Positions 43,485 to 54,355 of a stretch of 64,000 nt of DNA are shown piece by piece. The position numbers and the translations under genes were made by a program. The DNA is from Odontocerum albicorne (Eukaryota > Arthropoda > Insecta > Trichoptera > Odontoceridae), in NCBI GenBank assembly GCA_949825065.1, contig OX463855.1, positions 35,516,281 to 35,580,280 of the forward strand, in the 5' to 3' direction. The notes under the pieces were generated by a model. The model was not told where the DNA came from. It saw only the letters and a list, made by a program, of their open reading frames with translations, and made no database searches. Positions within the stretch are counted from its first letter, which is position 1. Each line of letters begins with the position of its first letter.

Positions 43485-44345
43485 ATCTGAATGTCTAAAC
43501 ATCAAACTTTTTACGAAAATGATCTACATATATGAAAGATGTTTAGGAAAAGGTTTGAAAATGAATGTAGCGAAATCAAAGGTTATAGTTATATTGGGTG
43601 TAACCTTTGATATCGGACTCACATTCGTTAACCATGTCTCGCGTTTGATATCGGACTCTTGTTACAAACTACTCGGTTTTAAAGTGAGAATATAAAAAAT
43701 CTACATCTCAAATCTGAATGTCTAAACATCAAACTTTTTACAAAAATGATCTACATATATGAAAGATGTTTAAGAAAAGGTTTGAAAATGAATGTAGCTA
43801 AATCAAAGGTTATAGTTATATTGGGCGTAACCTTTGATGTCGGACTCATATTCGTTAACTATGTATCGCGTTTGATATCGGACTGTTTGTTAAAAACTAC
43901 TCGATTTTAAAGTAGAATATAAAAAAAATTGCATCTCAAATCTGAATGTCTAAACATAAAACTTTTTACAAAAATGATCTATAATATGAGAGATGTTTGG
44001 AAAAGGTTTGTAAATGAATGTAGCGAAATCAAAGGTTATAGTTATATTGGGCGTAACCTTTGATGTCGGACTCATATTCGTTAACTATGTATCGCGTTTG
44101 ATATCGGACTGTTGTTACAAACTACTCGGTTTTATAATGAGAATATCAAGATAATTAAACAATACCGATATCCTTCGAAACTTATAAGAATTTAATTAGA
44201 ATATGCATCTGCAGTTTGGGAGCATCAACTCACATATATGTATACACATAATAATAATATAGAACAATTACAAAAAAAATACCCCGATATCTATGGTACA
44301 GAACAATGAGCGATTACTCAAAATATACGCACCATGTCGAATATT
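43485..44345 (+). pseudogene. Jockey-like RT fragment, tandemly triplicated
   Basis: Three units start at 43485, 43712 and 43940 (period 227-228 bp). Each encodes, in part, MNVAKSKVIVILGVTFDIG and NHVSRLISDSCYKLLGF, the LGVTFDxxLxFxxHI ... LGFxxR region after the RT core of Jockey-type LINEs. After the third unit the protein continues in pieces (EYASAVWSPHQL, then NNNIEQLQKKY). Stops throughout. The same family, on the other strand, is at 55628-55990. Confidence 0.75.
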
Positions 44346-44628
44346 AGATAAATAAATATTTTTATTTCTACCTTAGCGGTTCGAAAAATATTTCTTCTAT
44401 TTTCACCGCTCCGCAGGTGTAAAAATGAAAAAAATACAGTGCTCTAAACGATGTTGTGTAAACTGTTTATTATTTTTATTATTATTATTAGGGTGATGAA
44501 TTCGATGGGGCTAGATAAAAAGATACCGAGGCTTTTTTTAATGACCGCTGTCTTTGGTTCGTGTAAGCAAAATAACTTTTATATTATTTATAGTTAAGGC
44601 ATTAACACAGTGGAGGTTTAAAAACATT
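44346..44628. other. spacer, nothing recognised
   Basis: AT-rich, without gene or repeat signal. Confidence 0.3.
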
Positions 44629-44629
44629 G

Positions 44630-44825
44630 TAATTGGTTTAATCAAACACTGTTTATTCCATTTTATACAATATAACAGTATAACTCTGCCGGTTTTAACG
44701 TTTTCACCTCATCATCAGGGAAGCAAGTATTGAGGGGAAAACCCTGATGATGAGGGGAAAACCTTGAAACCGTTAGGGTTATACTGTTATACAAAGTGAA
44801 ATAAACAGTTCTTGATTAAACAAAT
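44630..44825. mobile_element. Penelope-like 3' tails, head-to-head pair
   Basis: Reverse tail with CACCTCATCATCAGGG then forward tail with CCCTGATGATGAGG ... GGTTATACTGTTATA ... TGAAATAAACAGTTC. Layout as at 22446-22640. Confidence 0.8.
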
Positions 44826-44829
44826 AAAA

Positions 44830-45177
44830 AAATAACTTGGTTTTTTTTTCTATTATTTTTTTTTATCACTCTTTCAAGATAGCAAACACTTGAACATGAA
44901 ATTGAACTAAAATTAAAATAACATTAATATTTTCCTCTTATTTGAAAGGATTGCCCCATGTGCAGATCAGTCATCGTTATCATTGCTAGGTAAATAAATG
45001 CCTCTCTGAATCATAGCAATTCCAAGAATCAATGGCAACATTCTTCATTGGCCGCACACAACCTGCTTATTGATGTTAAGAGTTTTTTCACTCAATCTTG
45101 CGAAACTAGCGCGACTCCATACAATGTTGTTATTACGAGTACTTGAAATATTTAATTTGTTTTATTTCAATTCTTTC
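44830..45177. other. spacer, nothing recognised
   Basis: No gene or repeat recognised. Confidence 0.4.
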
Positions 45178-45185
45178 GTGTATTT

Positions 45186-45999
45186 CAGGGGTAACGAACA
45201 TTTTTGGGTCGTGTACTAAAACCGGTATCGGATAAAAGCTCGCGAGCCGCGCGAGTATTTTTTGTGGGCGACAAATTCGTACATTGATTTTTTTTTATTG
45301 AATATAAATACAATTCACAGTATATAAGTGTCATATTACATAAATACTAAAAAAAATATTACGTATGAAAAATAAATGTGTACCCATGTTTTATTTTATT
45401 TATTATTTTTGTCTATATATAATATTATATCTTTATCATTTTGGGTCACGTTTGAATAAGATTTTGATATAGACCTTATTCTTTGTGTTGTACTGCCCTC
45501 AAAAGCAAAAACGCAGCTAATGGCAAAAGTTATATTTTGAGAAAACTGCACTTTTATGTTTTTCATTGCTGCTTAAAAATGTCGTGATTCATAAACAAAA
45601 AAGCAGTAAAATGTGATTCATAAGCAAAAACGCAGCAAACGCGTAGGCACTTGCTGTCTTTTTGCTTATGAATCACATTTTACTGCTTTTTTGCTTAGAA
45701 AAACCTAACATTTTGTAAAATTAAAGAATACATTATCTCGATTTTCGTATTGAAATAAATGGTTTTTTGTATTTTTTATGGATTATGGTTCAGAATTTGA
45801 TATGGAATATTGCCTCATACTTAGTTAAATTTCTGTTTTTTTCCGATTAGCTGCGTTTTTGCTTATGAGGGCAGTGTAAATCTAGAGTGTGTAGATATTA
45901 TTAAATAACTATGTTTTATTGTTGTTTCTTTCGTGATTTAAAAAAATATATTTAGGACCGCACCAAACACTCTGGCAGGCCGTGGGTTGGCCATGCCTG
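45186..45999. mobile_element. hAT-like MITE hosting another MITE
   Basis: Ends CAGGGGTAACGAAC and GTTGGCCATGCCTG, with GTGTATTT (45178-45185) and GTGTACAT (46000-46007) as a likely decayed 8-bp duplication. The inner part is interrupted by the element at 45493-45874. Confidence 0.6.
45493..45874. mobile_element. MITE with CTGCCCTC ends and an inner palindrome
   Basis: Inverted ends CTGCCCTCAAAAGCAAAAAC plus GCAGCTAA / its complement GCTGCGTTTTTGCTTATGAG plus GGCAG. Between about 45588 and 45697 a second palindrome repeats GTGATTCATAAGCAAAAA on both strands. No coding sequence. Confidence 0.8.
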
Positions 46000-46009
46000 G
46001 TGTACATAG

Positions 46010-46400
46010 TCAAACATGATACGTCCGGCGGGCTTATATTATAAAGCGATTTCTTCAAACCCACCAGCTTTTGGATACATTAAACTATTTAATCCATGAC
46101 AGACTTCGTAAAAAAAACAATATATGATATATCCGTTTAAATTTATGTAAAACATCAAACAAATGGTTAATCTTTAACAGTAATGGTAGAACTAGGTGAA
46201 AGGAATGCGTTCAAGGATATGAAAGAGATTCAAAAGTAAATTAGGAGGAAAGGAATGATTCTGAGTGATTTAATATTTTTTCAATTCTCTCTTGAAAGTA
46301 AATAAGGTGCACATCTGATAAATCTTGGAAGTTCTTTCCACAATTGTGCGGAGGGAATCGTAAATGAAAATGTTGTTTGATTTGTTACTATGCAAAGGAG
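46010..46400 (-). mobile_element. divergent family C LINE 3' end
   Basis: GTCCGGCGGGCTTATATTAT, AAACCCACCAGCTTTTGG and, on the right, reversed C-terminal sequence around 46270-46380 (LYSLKRELKKY-like, then LWKELPRFIRCAPYLL-like). Confidence 0.55.
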
Positions 46401-46412
46401 TCTTATTATCGT

Positions 46413-47312
46413 TTGTCAAAGATTCAAAGTTCTTATTACTATTGTAGTTTTGTCAAAGAACCACAAGTCCTTATTACTATTGTAGTTTTGTCAAAGAACC
46501 ACAAGTCCTTATTACTATTGTAGTTTTGTCAAAGAACCACAAGTCCTTATTACTATTGTAGTTTTGTCAAAGAACCACAAGTCCTTATTACTATTGTAGT
46601 ATTGTCAAAGAACTACAAGTCCTTATTACTATTGTAGTTTTGTCAAAGAACCACAAGTCCTTATTACTATTGTAGTTTTGTCAAAGAACCACAAGTCCTT
46701 ATTACTATTGTAGTTTTGTCAAAGAACCACAAGTCCTTATTACTATTGTAGTTTTGTCAAAGAACCACAAGTCCTTATTACTATTGTAGTATTGTCAAAG
46801 AACTACAAGTCCTTATTACTATTGTAGTTTTGTCAAAGAACCACAAGTCCTTATTACTATTGTAGTTTTGTCAAAGAACCACAAGTCCTTATTACTATTG
46901 TAGTTTTGTCAAAGAACCACAAGTCCTTATTACTATTGTAGTTTTGTCAAAGAACCACAAGTCCTTATTACTATTGTAGTATTGTCAAAGAACTACAAGT
47001 CCTTATTACTATTGTAGTTTTGTCAAAGAACCACAAGTCCTTATTACTATTGTAGTTTTGTCAAAGAACCACAAGTCCTTATTACTATTGTAGTTTTGTC
47101 AAAGAACCACAAGTCCTTATTACTATTGTAGTTTTGTCAAAGAACCACAAGTCCTTATTACTATTGTAGTTTTGTCAAAGAACCACAAGTCCTTATTACT
47201 ATTGTAGTATTGTCAAAGAACCACAAGTCCTTATTACTATTGTAGTTTTGTCAAAGAACCACAAGTCCTTATTACTATTGTAGTTTTATCAAAGAACCAC
47301 AAGTCCTTATTA
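46413..47312 (+). repeat. 38-bp minisatellite, ~23 copies, with 190-bp higher-order unit
   Basis: TGTCAAAGAACCACAAGTCC then TTATTACTATTGTAGTTT, 38 bp, very uniform. A variant unit with GTAGTATTGTCAAAGAACTA appears at 46601, 46791 and 46981, exactly 190 bp (5 units) apart, and a related one at 47209. Confidence 0.97.
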
Positions 47313-47339
47313 TGTTACTATTGTAGTTTTCTTAACATA

Positions 47340-48480
47340 TATATCTTTATTATATTAAATGCGCTCATGTCATTGCGCAAACTATTCTGTATAATCTTAT
47401 CATTGTGATTTATAATATTCACTTCGAGGTATTTAAAATACGACACTTGCTCAAATATCTTGTTCATTACTAGACCGTATCTCGCAAGTTCTCTCAATAT
47501 TGTTAGATACTTTGTCTTTTCGATTGATATACTCGTATATCTAAATAATTTATAAAATTTATCATATTAATTAGTATTGGACGAGGGATTACCTATCAGT
47601 TTATCACACACCTCAATTATTTATTTGACATGCTTTTTATCCTCTCCAACATTCTTTCCTTTTTCCACGAATAATAACATTTAACTATAATTTTTTTGAA
47701 ATTTTCAACATGTGAACAATAATTTAAATATTTTACGTGTCCGTTTAATTTTATTTACTTTTGCCTGATCGATCGAAAGATATTGCCACTTGGTAATAAG
47801 TTTGTCAAGTGCTAATCCGGTTAAGTGTCATCAAATCGATTTCGTTTAATGTGTACTTCATGATTGATTTCTGTGTATAAATTTATTCCATACAAGCCAG
47901 TAATGTAGCAAATCCGGCTCGAAGGACCACTTTGTACGGCACCGGTACAAAGGCTAGAAATAGGTGGATGGCTGCTGCTCGATGCTCAGACAATTCGGCT
48001 CGCTTTGAAAAGTAGCAGGGGGAAGAGATTCCTCTTTAGCAGGTAGTAGATGGTCGCAAGTAAAAGGCAGTAGACAGAGTGAACTGAGAATGTATTTCCA
48101 AGGCGTTTGGTGCTCCTTATGTGCGGCCAATCGCTCATCGCAAGCGCCTGTTTCCGCCCGTGCATGCCGTCATAACTGGCGAAATATCACAATTTTCGCA
48201 AGGTTACGCATGCATGGGCCGGTCGACTTTTGATACTGTCTCGCGATGGCCGCGCATAAGGAACGTTTTCAGTTACGGTCGTGACACAGCACGGACCTCA
48301 ACAAACATAAAAAATACCAAATATCATAAAAAGTCGCAAATAACAAACAGGAAAACAAATACATCATATGTTTTATGTGACGCATACGTCCGATACACAT
48401 AATATATGGCAAGACAGGTAGAATGTTATTGGATATTTTTTACTGAGTTGTATGGATATGTGTTACTAGCTATGAGAGGA
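47340..48480. other. mostly unassigned; GC-richer block
   Basis: 47400-47470 has a reversed KYLEV-like LINE scrap near sequence that resembles the 62-bp array unit. 47900-48300 is GC-richer, with a 93-codon frame at 48121-48402 beginning MRPIAHRKRLFPPVHAVITG; no domain recognised and no clear splice sites. It might be host sequence. Confidence 0.35.
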
Positions 48481-49160
48481 TGAAAAAAGGAAACAACCTG
48501 CAAGCGCTTAGGGCTCTCGCCCTATGTGCGTAAGGATATATGCCTTACATATGCCTACATAGTCATCTCCGGTAGCACCAACGTTAAATACCTTGTTTCC
48601 ACACTTTTTACTGTGCCTTCTATTATACTCATCACGGGTAATGGGCGTTCATAAATTTATTGTGGAATCATTTAAAAATCAGTAAAAAAATTAAACAAAA
48701 TGAAAACCATTTTCTGCTTGCATTGCTCTCCGCTTCTCTTCAATACGAGCATGTCACATCTCGTATCAGTGGCTCGGAATAATTTTCATTACTCCTTTCC
48801 TTATTCATCTTCTTGGAGGTGTGGTGACCACAAACTGAAATAACATCCACCTGTACCTCAACCTTCCACCACGTCATACCAGCCGACCGTGCCTCCCTCA
48901 AGTTTTGCAATTGTCTGTCATCACCGACCACCCGCGCCTCTGACCGCTTAATTAATAGGAAAACCAACCAAAGCAACTTTATTTATGGTCGATCTAAATC
49001 GACCATTAGTGGTCAAATCGCGGCCCGCGAGCTGTGTTTTTTTTTATGAATCATGACAAATAATAAAACCTTGTAGTTTAATAATAGCGACACGCTATAA
49101 ATTGGACAAAATAAGAAGATTTAAATAAAAATCTTATTTTATTGTGCTCCTGATTAATGC
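48481..49160. other. spacer, nothing recognised
   Basis: A 78-codon minus frame at 48740-48976 has no recognised motif. Confidence 0.35.
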
Positions 49161-50760
49161 CATTAAAAGCCATTAAAACAAAACAATATACAATATAAAG
49201 TGCAAATTTGAAGATCGAAAGAATTAAGAAAAACTACCAAAACAAATATTTAAGAAAACAAAACAATATAATATTGCAAATGTGAGGATCGAAAGAATGA
49301 AGAAAAACTACCAAAACAAATATTTAAGAAAACAAAACAATATAATATTGCAAATGTGAGGATCGAATGAATGTATTATAGAAAGACTTCCAATAAAAAT
49401 ATTTAACAATATATACACCTACACATATAGTGCAAAAGCAAGGATCGAATGAATGAAGAAAGACTAACAAAACAAAACATATTGCAAATGTAAGGATCGA
49501 ATGACTAAAGAAAGACTAACAAAACGAGTATTAAACAAAACAAAACAATATACGAGGCATATCCAGAAACTAAGTGTACTGAATTTTTGTAGGTTACAAT
49601 TTTTTTTATTTAAACAAAAAAATTACGTGGTTACCGTAGTACATATGTAAGCTATTTTTCGACATAGTCGCCATTCCTCTCAATGCAGGTGGTGAAGCGG
49701 GGTATCAACTTTTTGATGCCTTCCTCGAAGTAGTTTCCCGCCAACCCCTCCGTCCACTTCTCCACCTCCTTTACCTCCTCGTCGGTTGAAAACCTTTTTC
49801 CACCCATGTGCAGCTTCAGGAAGGTAAAGAGATAGTAATCTGAAGGTGCTAGGTCATGGGAATGCGCGGGATGGTTCAGGACATCCCATTTAAACGAGGC
49901 GAGCAGTTCCTTCGTGGCGTTGGCCGTGTGTGGTCTTGCATTGTCGTGCAGCAGGCAGACTCCCTTTGTCAGCATGCCTCTCCTCTTGTTCTGAATCGCC
50001 CTTCGCAATTTTTTTAGGGTCTCACAGTATCTTGCAGAGTTGATGGTCTCCCCTTGAGGCATATATTCAATTAAAATTATGCCTTGACAGTCCCAAAACA
50101 CGGATGCCATGATTTTCTTGGCTGAAATTGTGGTTTTGAACTTTTTGGCGGAGGGTGAAGAGGTGTGACGTGACCGTTTTTAAACTCGCGACACCACTTG
50201 TACACACTCGTACGATTCATAGCTTTATCACCATATGCAGTTTTCACCTCATTATAAACCTCAACCGGAGGTTTTCCCTTCCAAACGAGATAACGGATGA
50301 CGCCGCGTATTTCGCACTTGGCGGGAGACTGGATTGACGTTTTTCACGAAACGTGTTGTCGCGTCGACACTTCTCAACGTACTGACCTCGAACCGGTCTC
50401 GTTGCGGAGGGGAAGGGTCAGGCTACACGGAAGTGTAGCCAACATGTCGAAAATAAAATCCATCCGGTCGTGAGAGCCTCAGTACACTTTCTTTCTGGAT
50501 ACGCATAGTATATTGCAAATGTGAGGATCGAACGAATAAAGAAAGACTAACAAAACAAAACAATATATAGCGTAAATGTGAGGATCGAACGAATGAAGAA
50601 AGACTTACAAAACAAATATTTAACAAAACAAAACAACATATATTTCAAATGTGAGGATCGAATGAATAAAGAAAGACTGTCAAAACGAATATTTAACAAA
50701 ACAATATATAGTGTAAATGTGAGTGGAAGGCGTGAGTGAGAAGACCGAGGAATGTATGGT
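49160..50760 (+). repeat. family A-derived imperfect tandem repeats, split by a mariner
   Basis: A unit of roughly 60-80 bp built on AAATGTGAGGATCGAATGAA, GAAGAAAGACTAACAAAAC and CAAAACAATATA recurs on both sides of the mariner. It corresponds to the family A stretch encoding ERMNEERLTKQIYSSNVSGR, and the last unit runs on into GTGAGTGGAAGGCGTGAG of the normal family sequence. Confidence 0.8.
49553..50508 (-). pseudogene. mariner element, sister of 10835-11791, different deletion
   Basis: 956 bp, same ends, TA flanks. The minus strand keeps the helix-turn-helix part (GVIRYLVWKGKPPVEVYNE, SVYKWCREFKNG) and, from 50110 to 49652, an unbroken frame MASVFWDCQGIILIEYMPQG through LLHDNARPHTANATKELL and HDLAPSDYYLFTFLKLHM to NGDYVEK. 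The segment with the first catalytic aspartate (IVTGDE) is missing and the joint shifts the frame. Inserted within family A tandem units. Confidence 0.9.
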
Positions 50761-51139
50761 TGATGATGAGACCGATGTTATGTACGAGTATCTCTTCAAT
50801 TATATTACGATCACACTAATTGACACTCCCACGTTTTGTGTTTTCGTTAAACTTTTAATTGTTTTAGCAATAATTATACGAGTATAATATAATATAATAT
50901 TCCCCTCACAGTTTGAATATACACAATAAGTGATAATCATGTTATTCCTCATACCGGACGGACGTTATATTATTTTACAGGTCGGTGGCGGCGCGGCGGT
51001 TGGGTAACAGGATAAAATAGCAAAAACCAATTTTGTTTCGTAATAGTTTAATGAAATTCACAAAAAAAAATCTGCAAAGGTTTTACGCTGACCTTTAAAA
51101 TATATTTTAGTAATAATATGAAATGAAATTTGTATTATA
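50761..51139. other. spacer, nothing recognised
   Basis: AT-rich; no gene or repeat recognised. Confidence 0.4.
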
Positions 51140-51790
51140 TTTGAAACGGACAATATCAAAATCTGTTAAGAGATAGTCCACAATAGTGTATCAACCATCT
51201 TGTTTGGAAGTGAAACGTGGGCGTAGAAAAATACACGGAGGAGCCAAATAAATGCTGTAGAAATGTTTGTTTTAAGAATACTAATGTCACAATACTAATG
51301 GGAACTTTGAGAATACTAATGTCAGAATACTAATGGGAACTTTGAGAATACTAATGGGAACTTTGAGAATACTAATGTCAGAATACTAATGGGAACTTTG
51401 AGAATACTAATGTCAGAATACTAATGGGAACTTTGAGAATACTAATGTCAGAATACTAATGGGATCTTTGAGAATACTAATGTCAGGATACTAATGGGAA
51501 CTTTGAGAATACTAATGTCAGAATACTAATGGGAACTTAAGACTGATGTGTTGAATAAGATGAAGAAGAACGTGCTGAGATGGTTTGGGAATGTCGAACA
51601 AATGAATGAAAAGAGAGACTAACGAAACTGATATATTGTGAAAATAGGAGTGGAAAGCGTGTGAGAGGAAGACCAAGGAAAGTAAGGTTGGATCAAGTGA
51701 ATGGTATTCTGAAATAATGGAAAGTAGAAAGTTAGAGAAATCGTAGACATTTTATGAGAAAGGACATAGATATATGTGGGAGATGCGAAA
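51140..51790 (+). pseudogene. LINE family A copy with internal array
   Basis: GAAACGGACAATATCAAAAT, then the 35-bp array, then AGATGAAGAAGAACGTGCTG, GTGAGAGGAAGACCAAGGAA (RGRPRKVRLDQVNGIL) and AAATCGTAGACATTTTATGA. Frameshifted throughout. Confidence 0.75.
51262..51540 (+). repeat. 35-bp tandem array, ~7 copies plus one short unit
   Basis: GAGAATACTAATGTCAGAAT then ACTAATGGGAACTTT. One unit lacks the middle 14 bp. It lies where family A normally has GACAGAATACGGAATGAAGT ... GAACTTAAGAC, so it is an expansion of family A sequence. Confidence 0.95.
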
Positions 51791-51889
51791 TATGTGTGGG
51801 ATAGATTCATAACACTTGCTAAACAAACGTTTGATCATCCACTAAATTTAGTTTCCAGGTTTTCATTAAAAGTGTCATAAAAACGAACT

Positions 51890-52010
51890 AATGCCTCCAT
51901 TCTCGAAGAACGAGTCACCGACACCTATAGTCCTCAGATTCTTTGGGAACATTGCTCATGACCAATGAGACAGTTTAGGGAAGGTTGTGGTCATCCTCTA
52001 GACCGGTGGT
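51890..52010 (+). pseudogene. LINE RT C-terminal scrap
   Basis: VLRFFGNIAHDQ, a stop, DSLGKVVVIL, matching the FGHIARxxxDNLERLVV tail; partner of 36150-36280. Confidence 0.55.
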
Positions 52011-52046
52011 GTAACGTAATTTTGAAGATGGTTTCAAAGAAATTGT

Positions 52047-52285
52047 ATCTTACTACCGCAAAGGATTAAATGCGACATAAATCAAAAAAGATATGTACAG
52101 TGTATGGCGCCGATGCTGTAACAGATCGTGAGTGTCAAATGTGGTTTTAAAAAATACGTAATAGTTATACCGCGCTCGAAGATGGTATAATTTCTGAAAG
52201 GCCGATTACCGCTGACGATAGCCAAATCGAAGCTTTCATTGAAAACAACCTGCATTCTACGACACTAGATATTGATTGCTTAGAT
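52047..52285 (+). pseudogene. mariner transposase N-terminal fragment
   Basis: After YYRKGLNAT the frame shifts to KICTVYGADAVTDRECQMWF, a stop, then ALEDGIISERPITADDSQIE and AFIENNLHSTTLDI. This is the helix-turn-helix region of mariners (ICxVYGxxAVTxRxCxxWFxRF ... DLEDxxRSGRPxxxDxxxIxxLIExN). Different subfamily from the other copies; no ends found. Confidence 0.8.
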
Positions 52286-52429
52286 GCTTAAAACAATCTC
52301 GAGAACCGTCGTCCACGTTATATGATATAATAGCATTTGGTGCAATTTATCTTAAAAATACGAAATTTCTTTTTGGACAATCCATTTTCACTAAAATTCA
52401 TTCGTATGCGTATTGTACCAGACAAAGTC

Positions 52430-52546
52430 CATAACCAGACACTGGTGCCCTTTCTATTATATTTTTTATACCATCGGGAATCGAACCCGAAACCTCCGGA
52501 TGGAAGACACGCATCGCACCAAATAGGTTACGGAGATTAATTTAAA
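52430..52546 (-). mobile_element. tRNA-derived SINE head, reverse
   Basis: GGGAATCGAACCCGAAACCT is a reversed perfect B box (GGTTCGATTCC) and AAATAGGTTACGGAGA the reversed A-box region of family 1. Confidence 0.7.
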
Positions 52547-52750
52547 TATGTAAATTATCAGTTAACATGAAATTCTCATTTATGAACCGACAGGTTGTTC
52601 TTGATACCATACACTCGTATGTATATTTATTATTTTAGCGCATACCTGTTCTTAAAGGAAACATTTCAATAACCGAGAAAACGTTGCGCCAAATGCCTTG
52701 TAACGTCAAGATTTTAATGAAATAAATATGATCTTCACCAAATTCACATA

Positions 52751-53320
52751 TTGTCTCTATTGTATAATACGCTTAACTGTCCCGCCGCCCCCTCTTATCT
52801 CGCCGAGAACTTTCAGCGTCTTTCCAATCATGGATTAGCGCTACGCTCAAACAGAGATTGTTTGTTGGCCTTTCCAGTTCACCGCTCCTCTTTATTTACG
52901 TCGTCCTTTACTGTACATGCAGTGAGACGACTCTGGAATCAGTTTCAAACCAATATAAGACTCGTTCCGTCCTTGGCATGCTTTAAGAAGCGACTGAAAA
53001 ACCTCTTAATTTCTAGTCAGTAAAATAACGTTTTTCATTCCTGATTTTTATTTTCCTTTTCTTTTGATTGATGATATCTCACTTTATATGAAAAATAATG
53101 TTCGAGTGATTGTCCGTCTTTGTGGGGTTCGTGGGCATATGCTCACGTATATGTTTATGGATTTCGTGGGGATGGATAGTCATTTGAATGATTTATGCGA
53201 CCGCGTAATTTGCTTCATTTACTTTTGTCTGGTTGGTTGTAAGAGTTTGCGACTGACAATAAGCCGCCAAATTGTATTTGCAATAAAAGTGCTAAATAAT
53301 AAATAAATAAATCTTATTAT
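52751..53320 (+). pseudogene. LINE family C (CR1-like) C-terminus and 3' UTR
   Basis: The frame to 53023 carries LALRSNRDCLLAFPVHRSSL, FTVHAVRRLWNQFQTNIR and PSLACFKKRLKNLLISSQ, the RxxxLxVPxxRxxxxxxSFxxxAVRLWNxLPxxIRxxxSLxxFKxxLKxxL end of CR1/Jockey-type proteins. The 3' UTR follows and ends GCAATAAAAGTGCTAAATAA then AATAAATAAAT. A 5'-truncated copy, the best preserved of family C here. Confidence 0.85.
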
Positions 53321-53331
53321 CAGCGTCTTTT

Positions 53332-53425
53332 TGCATTTTTTTCTGTTTTATCGTCTGTTTTTTGTTTTATCGTCTGTTTTTTTTTGTTTTATCGTCTGTT
53401 TTTTGTTTTATCGTCTGTTTTTAAA
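53332..53425 (+). repeat. ~21-bp repeat, 4 copies
   Basis: TGTTTTATCGTCTGTTTTTT repeated with T-run length changes, directly after the family C tail. Confidence 0.9.
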
Positions 53426-53524
53426 TCCGAGGCGTTTGGAGCAACGTTTTCTCTGCTATTGAAAAATGTTGTTCTTAATTTAGCTTCGAAATTTTTCTAA
53501 ACATGTGATATCGAAATTGATCAA

Positions 53525-54290
53525 GAAAGTCTAACAAAGTAAATACGGAGTACAAATATGATGAAAGGCGTGGTAGAGTAACTCCAAGAAGAGTATAGTA
53601 GAATCAACTAAATTATGTTTTGAAAGAGAGAGAGAAGTAAGAGAAATCGTAGGAGTAGTATAAGAAGGTGTTTGGAATAGTAAAGGGTCTTTCAAATTGA
53701 GCCTTTTTTTAAAATTCTTGAATGAAGCACGCAATTCGCTTTGATTTCAAAAAACTTTTTATTGGTCATTAAATTATAATGTATGACATTTAAACACAAA
53801 AAACAATATCCGCCAAATGTCCATTTCTTGCAGCTTCACAGGTGTACTCGTACACTCTTTTATCAAAATTTTCGATGACATTATAGCATAATTGCGGTTC
53901 TAACTCACCAATAACGCGAATAATTTCGTTATTCAGCTCAGGAATTGATCGAGGGTCATTCTTATAGACCTGGCTTTTCCCACGTGACGTAACCCCAAAG
54001 AAAATAGTTCAACGGTGTCAGATCACATGATCTTGGTGGCCAATTAACATCAACGTTTTCGGAGATTACAATACATAAAATAATTCAACAATTTGAACCC
54101 GTTGTTGTATTGTATACGACTCCATTTTCATAAATGTCATAAATTACACTTCTCAAATGTCACAAGACCCAGGTAAGTTCGCAAAGCCATCTGTGTTTTA
54201 TCCAAGAATTTAAAAAACGCTCAATTTGAAAGACCCTTTATAAGAGACTTACTCTGCCTACCCTAGCAGGAAAAACACCTTGATGTTATG
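53525..54290 (+). mobile_element. LINE family A C-terminal fragment, split by a MITE
   Basis: ACAAATATGATGAAAGGCGT and AGAGAAATCGTAGGAGTAGT to 53680, then after the MITE the tail GACTTACTCTGCCTACCC and TTATGTATGTAC to about 54290. Confidence 0.7.
53683..54238 (-). mobile_element. internally deleted Tc1/mariner element (MITE), copy 2
   Basis: 556 bp, TA flanks, ends AAGGGTCTTTCAAATTGAGC. The minus strand keeps LTPLNYFLWGYV and later the EIIRVIGELEPQLC-like region. Same internal deletion as 6429-6990, so both descend from one deleted parent. Sits about 120 bp before the myosin exon. Confidence 0.85.
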
Positions 54291-54355
54291 TATGTACTAG
54301 TATAATAATGTAATAAAAAATAATATGAATTAACTAATTTGAAATATCTTTTCAG

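Noticed and set aside
46413..47312. Possible CRISPR-like array of 38-bp repeats
   Set aside because: Units are directly contiguous with no variable spacers, and the context is an insect-type genome. It is a minisatellite.
48121..48402. 93-codon frame in a GC-richer block
   Set aside because: Not rejected outright, but no motif, splice site or upstream signal supports it, so it is only mentioned in the region note.
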